From an uncultured Bacillota bacterium (GTDB lineage Bacteria; Bacillota; Dehalobacteriia; UBA7702), in NCBI GenBank assembly GCA_902766525.1, contig CACXDX010000027.1, forward strand, positions 1 through 8,166: a stretch of DNA of 8,166 nucleotides, given 5' to 3'. The position numbers were made by a program, and so were the translations under genes. Each line of letters opens with the position of its first letter. Within the stretch, counting starts at the first letter, position 1. The notes below the pieces were generated by a model. That model searched no databases. It was not told the origin of the DNA and saw only the letters and a program-made list of their open reading frames with translations. Of this stretch, positions 4,886 through 8,166 are shown piece after piece.

Positions 4886-6370
4886 ATGAAAGCCATTGGA
4901 TTTGATAACGAAAAGTACTTAAAAGAACAGTCAACCAAAATCCGTGAACGTATTGCCGGATTCGGTGGTAAGCTCTATCTGGAATTCGGCGGCAAACTCT
5001 TCGACGATTACCATGCAAGCCGCGTGCTTCCCGGTTTTGAGCCGGATTCCAAGATCAAAATGCTGATGGCCATGGGTGACGAAGCGGAAATCATCGTTGC
5101 CATCAACGCCGATGATATCGAACGCAATAAGTATCGCGGCGATCTCGGCATCACCTATGATCTCGATACCCTCCGTCTGATCGACGCTTTTCGTGACTGC
5201 GGCCTCTACGTCGGCAGTGTGGTGATCACACACTATCAGGGCCAAAGCTCCGCAGCGGTTTTCAAGAAAAAACTGGAAGATTTGGGGCTTTCCGTTTATC
5301 TTCATTATGTGATCCCCGATTATCCTTCCGATATCGATCTGATCCTTTCCGACGACGGTTTCGGTAAAAATGATTACGTTAAGACCGAACGCTCCCTCGT
5401 CATCGTAACGGCGCCGGGTCCCGGCAGCGGCAAGATGGCAACGTGCCTCAGTCAGATCTGGCACGAAAACCGCCGCGGGATCAAAGCCGGTTACGCAAAA
5501 TTCGAAACGTTCCCCATCTGGAATCTGCCGCTTCAGCATCCGGTCAATCTGGCTTACGAAGCCGCCACCGCCGATCTCGACGACGTCAATATGATCGACC
5601 CCTTTCATCTGGAAGCCTACGGTGAAACGACGGTCAATTATAATCGCGATGTAGAGATCTTCCCGGTGCTCAATGCGATCTTAGAAGGGATTTGGGGGAA
5701 AAGCCCCTATCAGTCTCCCACCGATATGGGCGTTAATATGGCCGGCCGCTGCATCTCCGATGATGAGGTCTGCTGTGATGCCGCCCGCCAGGAAATCATT
5801 CGCCGTTATTTCAGCGCGTGCTGTGCCCGGAGACAGGGTATGACCGTTTCCAATGAAGTGAAGAAAGTGGAACTGCTGATGAAGCGGGGACATATCGATA
5901 TCGAAGATCGCCGCGTTGTGACCGCGGCAAGAGAAAAGGATCGGGCTACAGGGAATCCCGCTTTGGCCATGGAGCTTCCCGACGGAACCATCGTTACGGG
6001 GAAAACTTCGGATCTTTTGGGGGCTTCCTCTGCTTGTCTGCTCAACGCTTTGAAGGCCCTCGCCGGGATTGAAGAAGAAACCGAACTGATCAGCAGAGAA
6101 GTTTTGGAACCGATCCAGGATCTGAAGGTCAATCATATGCGAAACCGCAATCCCCGCCTCCATACCGATGAAACGCTGATCGCTTTGACCATCAGCGCCG
6201 TCACCGACGAACAGGCGGCCAAGGCCGTCGACCGGTTGGGTAATCTGAGCGGCTGCGAAGCTCATGCCTCGGTGATCCTGTCCCGCGTGGATGAAAATGT
6301 TTTTCATCGTCTCGGCTTGAATCTGTCGATGGAACCGGTTTATCAAACACGTAAATTATATCACGGCTGA
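4886..6370 (+). CDS. DUF1846 (UPF0371) family protein
   Basis: A 494-residue protein matching the DUF1846/UPF0371 family in its N-terminal signature (KAIGFDNEKYL, then LYLEFGGKLFDDYHASRVLPGF at about 30-51) and in its usual length of about 500 residues. The biochemical role of the family is unestablished to my knowledge. A glycine-rich GPGSGKMATCLSQ at 178-190, after the hydrophobic strand LVIVTAP, looks like a phosphate-binding loop at the end of a Rossmann-type strand, so nucleotide or phosphate binding is plausible but unproven. The following part contains HLEAYGETTVNYNRDVE (241-257) and a cysteine-rich patch (CISDDEVCCDAA, ACCARR). The ATG at 4886 has only a modest ribosome binding site (CGGGGAAA). 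It has its own promoter and is likely cytosolic. Its place upstream of argS does not by itself imply a shared job. Confidence 0.92.
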   Translation: MKAIGFDNEKYLKEQSTKIRERIAGFGGKLYLEFGGKLFDDYHASRVLPGFEPDSKIKMLMAMGDEAEIIVAINADDIERNKYRGDLGITYDLDTLRLIDAFRDCGLYVGSVVITHYQGQSSAAVFKKKLEDLGLSVYLHYVIPDYPSDIDLILSDDGFGKNDYVKTERSLVIVTAPGPGSGKMATCLSQIWHENRRGIKAGYAKFETFPIWNLPLQHPVNLAYEAATADLDDVNMIDPFHLEAYGETTVNYNRDVEIFPVLNAILEGIWGKSPYQSPTDMGVNMAGRCISDDEVCCDAARQEIIRRYFSACCARRQGMTVSNEVKKVELLMKRGHIDIEDRRVVTAAREKDRATGNPALAMELPDGTIVTGKTSDLLGASSACLLNALKALAGIEEETELISREVLEPIQDLKVNHMRNRNPRLHTDETLIALTISAVTDEQAAKAVDRLGNLSGCEAHASVILSRVDENVFHRLGLNLSMEPVYQTRKLYHG

Positions 6371-6371
6371 G

Positions 6372-6394
6372 AAGGGACGGACGCGGTATCCCCT
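6372..6394 (+). terminator. Weak hairpin after the DUF1846 gene
   Basis: AAGGGA can pair imperfectly with TCCCCT just after the stop codon, followed by TTGATTTTT. The stem is short with a long loop and runs into the argS -35 box, so it may allow read-through into argS. Confidence 0.25.
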
Positions 6395-6423
6395 TTGATT
6401 TTTCAGTGAGAACATGCTATAAT
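6395..6423 (+). promoter_or_regulatory. Promoter of argS
   Basis: TTGATT (6395-6400) and TATAAT (6418-6423) are 17 bases apart. The leader of about 50 bases is AT-rich with repeated GATTAT/GATT units. It is too short for a T-box, and I see no clear arginine-repressor box. Confidence 0.75.
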
Positions 6424-6477
6424 ATCTTTGATTATTTTCATGATCATTTCGGTTTTGATTGATTATACGGAGGCATT

Positions 6478-8166
6478 ATGAGACCGATTATTGATATAAA
6501 AAATGATATCAGAGAACGTATCATTAAAGGGCTCACCCTTGCGAAATCCGAGGGTGAGTTAACTTTTGAAGAAATACCCGATTTTACCGTGGAGATCCCC
6601 CGCGAGAAGGCCCACGGTGACTTCGCCGCGAACACGGCGATGGTAATGGCAAAACAGGCACGGATGGCTCCGCGTAAAATCGCCGAGATCCTTTCGGCAA
6701 GGATCGAAACGGAAAACAGCGCCATCGACCGCATTGAAATCGCGGGTCCCGGTTTTTTGAATTTTTATCTGAATAAAAACTGGTTGTTCGACGTTGTTCG
6801 TCTCGTTCATGAGATGGGTGACCGATACGGCTCCGTCGATATCGGCCGCGGACAGAAGGTTCAGGTGGAGTTCGTCAGTGCCAATCCCACCGGGCTGCTG
6901 CATATGGGAAATGCCAGAGGCGGCGCCATCGGTGATTCCCTCGGCAATCTTCTTAAATTTGCCGGTTATGAGGTGGAAAAAGAATATTATATCAACGACA
7001 GCGGCAACCAGATACGACTTTTGGGGCTCTCACTTGACGCCCGTTTCAGGGAAGCTCTCGGCGAGGATGTCGTTTTCCCCGAAGACGGTTATCACGGCGG
7101 GGATATCCGTGAGACCGTAGATCACTATATCGCCGAAAACGGCACCGGACTCAGAGAAAAAGATGAAAAAGAGCGGATCGAAGTCCTTTCCGATTACGCT
7201 CTGGCGGAAAAGCTCGCCGATATGAAAAGGGTGCTTTCCCTTTACGGCGTGGAATTTGACGTTTGGTTTTCCGAACGCTCGCTCCATGAATCCGGTAAAG
7301 TCAAAGATGCCATGGCTGCCTTGAAAGAGCAGGGCGTCGCTTATGAAAAGGACGGCTCTTTGCTGCTGAAAGCCGAAAAAACCGATGAAGGCAAACAGAG
7401 TACAGACGGGAAGCGTGTCAATCTGGAAGAAAAAGATGATGTGCTCATTCGCGCCAACGGCGTGCCGACTTACTTTGCCGCCGATATCGCATATCATAAA
7501 GATAAATTTGATCGCGGTTTTGATAAAGTCATCAATATCTGGGGCGCCGACCATCACGGTCACGTTGCCCGCATGAAAAGAGCCGTTTCGCTCTTCGGTT
7601 ACGATCCCGATCAGCTTACGGTCATCCTCATGCAGTTGGTCAAATTGTATCGCAACGGTGAGCTGGTAACGATGTCCAAGCGTTCCGGTCAATATGTGAC
7701 GCTGGAAGATCTCATCGAGGAAGTCGGCTACGATGCCGCCCGCTATTTCTTTGTGATGCGGAATCCCGACAGCCCCATGGATTTTGACCTCGATCTGGCG
7801 AAATCGCAAAATTCCGACAATCCCGTTTTTTACGTGCAATATGCTCACGCCCGGATCTGCAGCATCCTCCGCCAGACCCTCGCTCTCGGCTATGAACTGC
7901 CCGACTTTACGGCTGTTGACTACAGCCTGCTCCTGGAAGAACCGGAAAAGGCGCTCATGAAGAAGCTGGCGGATCTTCCGGAAGAGATCGCCGCCGCCGC
8001 CGAAGCGCTGGAACCGCATCGTCTCTGCGCTTATCTGCATGATCTGGCTTCTACGTTCCACAGTTTTTATAATCATTGCCGTGTCAACTGCGATGAACAA
8101 AAGCTTCGCGACGCGCGCCTCGGTCTGAGCCGTGCCACGGCCATTGCCGTCGCCAACGTGCTGAAA
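6478..8166 (+). CDS. argS: Arginyl-tRNA synthetase, 3' end outside window
   Basis: Frame 1 is open from the ATG at 6478 to the last base, giving 563 residues; bacterial ArgRS is usually about 550-590, so only the final few codons are missing. It joins arginine to tRNA-Arg in the cytosol using ATP. The N-terminal domain (about 1-115) carries EIPREKAHGDFAAN (41-54). The class I catalytic core has VEFVSANPTGLLHMGNARGG (130-149), with HMGN at 142-145 in place of HIGH, then INDSGNQIR, WGADHHGH (355-362) and the KMSKS-equivalent TMSKRSG (398-404). The C-terminal anticodon-binding (DALR-type) domain begins near 450, with YVQYAHARICSILRQ. GGAGG lies only 4 bases before the ATG, which is close spacing but the sole good start. 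The reading frame is intact, with no sign of decay. Confidence 0.97.
   Translation, partial: MRPIIDIKNDIRERIIKGLTLAKSEGELTFEEIPDFTVEIPREKAHGDFAANTAMVMAKQARMAPRKIAEILSARIETENSAIDRIEIAGPGFLNFYLNKNWLFDVVRLVHEMGDRYGSVDIGRGQKVQVEFVSANPTGLLHMGNARGGAIGDSLGNLLKFAGYEVEKEYYINDSGNQIRLLGLSLDARFREALGEDVVFPEDGYHGGDIRETVDHYIAENGTGLREKDEKERIEVLSDYALAEKLADMKRVLSLYGVEFDVWFSERSLHESGKVKDAMAALKEQGVAYEKDGSLLLKAEKTDEGKQSTDGKRVNLEEKDDVLIRANGVPTYFAADIAYHKDKFDRGFDKVINIWGADHHGHVARMKRAVSLFGYDPDQLTVILMQLVKLYRNGELVTMSKRSGQYVTLEDLIEEVGYDAARYFFVMRNPDSPMDFDLDLAKSQNSDNPVFYVQYAHARICSILRQTLALGYELPDFTAVDYSLLLEEPEKALMKKLADLPEEIAAAAEALEPHRLCAYLHDLASTFHSFYNHCRVNCDEQKLRDARLGLSRATAIAVANVLK

Noticed and set aside
4931..5608. Minus-strand frames inside DUF1846, here and at 5681-6346
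   Set aside because: Shadows of the DUF1846 gene, with no start signals.
6371..6477. T-box or arginine-repressor control ahead of argS
   Set aside because: The 107-base gap leaves a leader of about 50 bases, too short for a T-box, and no clear repressor box is visible.
7030..8100. Long open frame of 356 codons on the minus strand
   Set aside because: It lies wholly antisense to argS, whose motifs are unmistakable, and lacks a ribosome binding site.
1..8166. CRISPR array, tRNA, rRNA, transposase or integrase
   Set aside because: No regularly spaced repeats, no tRNA- or rRNA-like sequence and no recombinase motifs were seen on either strand.

Overview
The window looks like part of a bacterial chromosome from the Bacillota, with about 50% GC in the core genes and strong GGAGG-type ribosome binding sites. 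It also has sigma-A-type promoters with 17-base spacers and many intrinsic terminators. An O-antigen-ligase-like membrane protein and a small lipoprotein would fit a diderm Firmicute such as a member of the Negativicutes. That class assignment is a guess and rests on no marker gene.

Layout. Bases 1-630 hold the 3' part of a plus-strand membrane-protein gene that is AT-richer than the rest. Next comes a short GC-richer stretch, 659-748, that reads like the last 25 or so codons of a gene lacking its front. From 764 to 3284 the minus strand carries five genes. In transcription order (right to left) these are an acidic lipoprotein (3284-3021), an unrecognised 269-residue protein with an HEILH motif (2893-2084), two overlapping zinc-ribbon microprotein genes (1959-1783 and 1796-1614), and a cytidylate-kinase-like protein (1475-822). 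Clear terminators follow the lipoprotein, the zinc-ribbon pair and the kinase-like gene. Strong promoters precede the HEILH gene and the kinase-like gene. From 3426 onward the plus strand carries three genes, each with its own promoter: a multi-pass O-antigen ligase/polymerase-family protein (3454-4776), a DUF1846/UPF0371 protein (4886-6370), and arginyl-tRNA synthetase argS (6478 to the window end, lacking only its last few codons).

How the genes work together. Most genes here appear to be single transcription units, so shared position does not show a shared pathway. The one tight unit is the zinc-ribbon pair, whose reading frames overlap by 14 bases. ArgS is a housekeeping enzyme. DUF1846 is a widespread family of unknown role. 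The O-antigen-ligase-like gene stands alone, without other glycan genes in view. I see no CRISPR array, tRNA, rRNA, insertion sequence or complete mobile element. No complete novel system is demonstrable from this window. The most promising leads are the HEILH protein with a palindrome over its promoter, the paired zinc-ribbon microproteins, the 11-residue-repeat acidic lipoprotein, and the composition break near 655.
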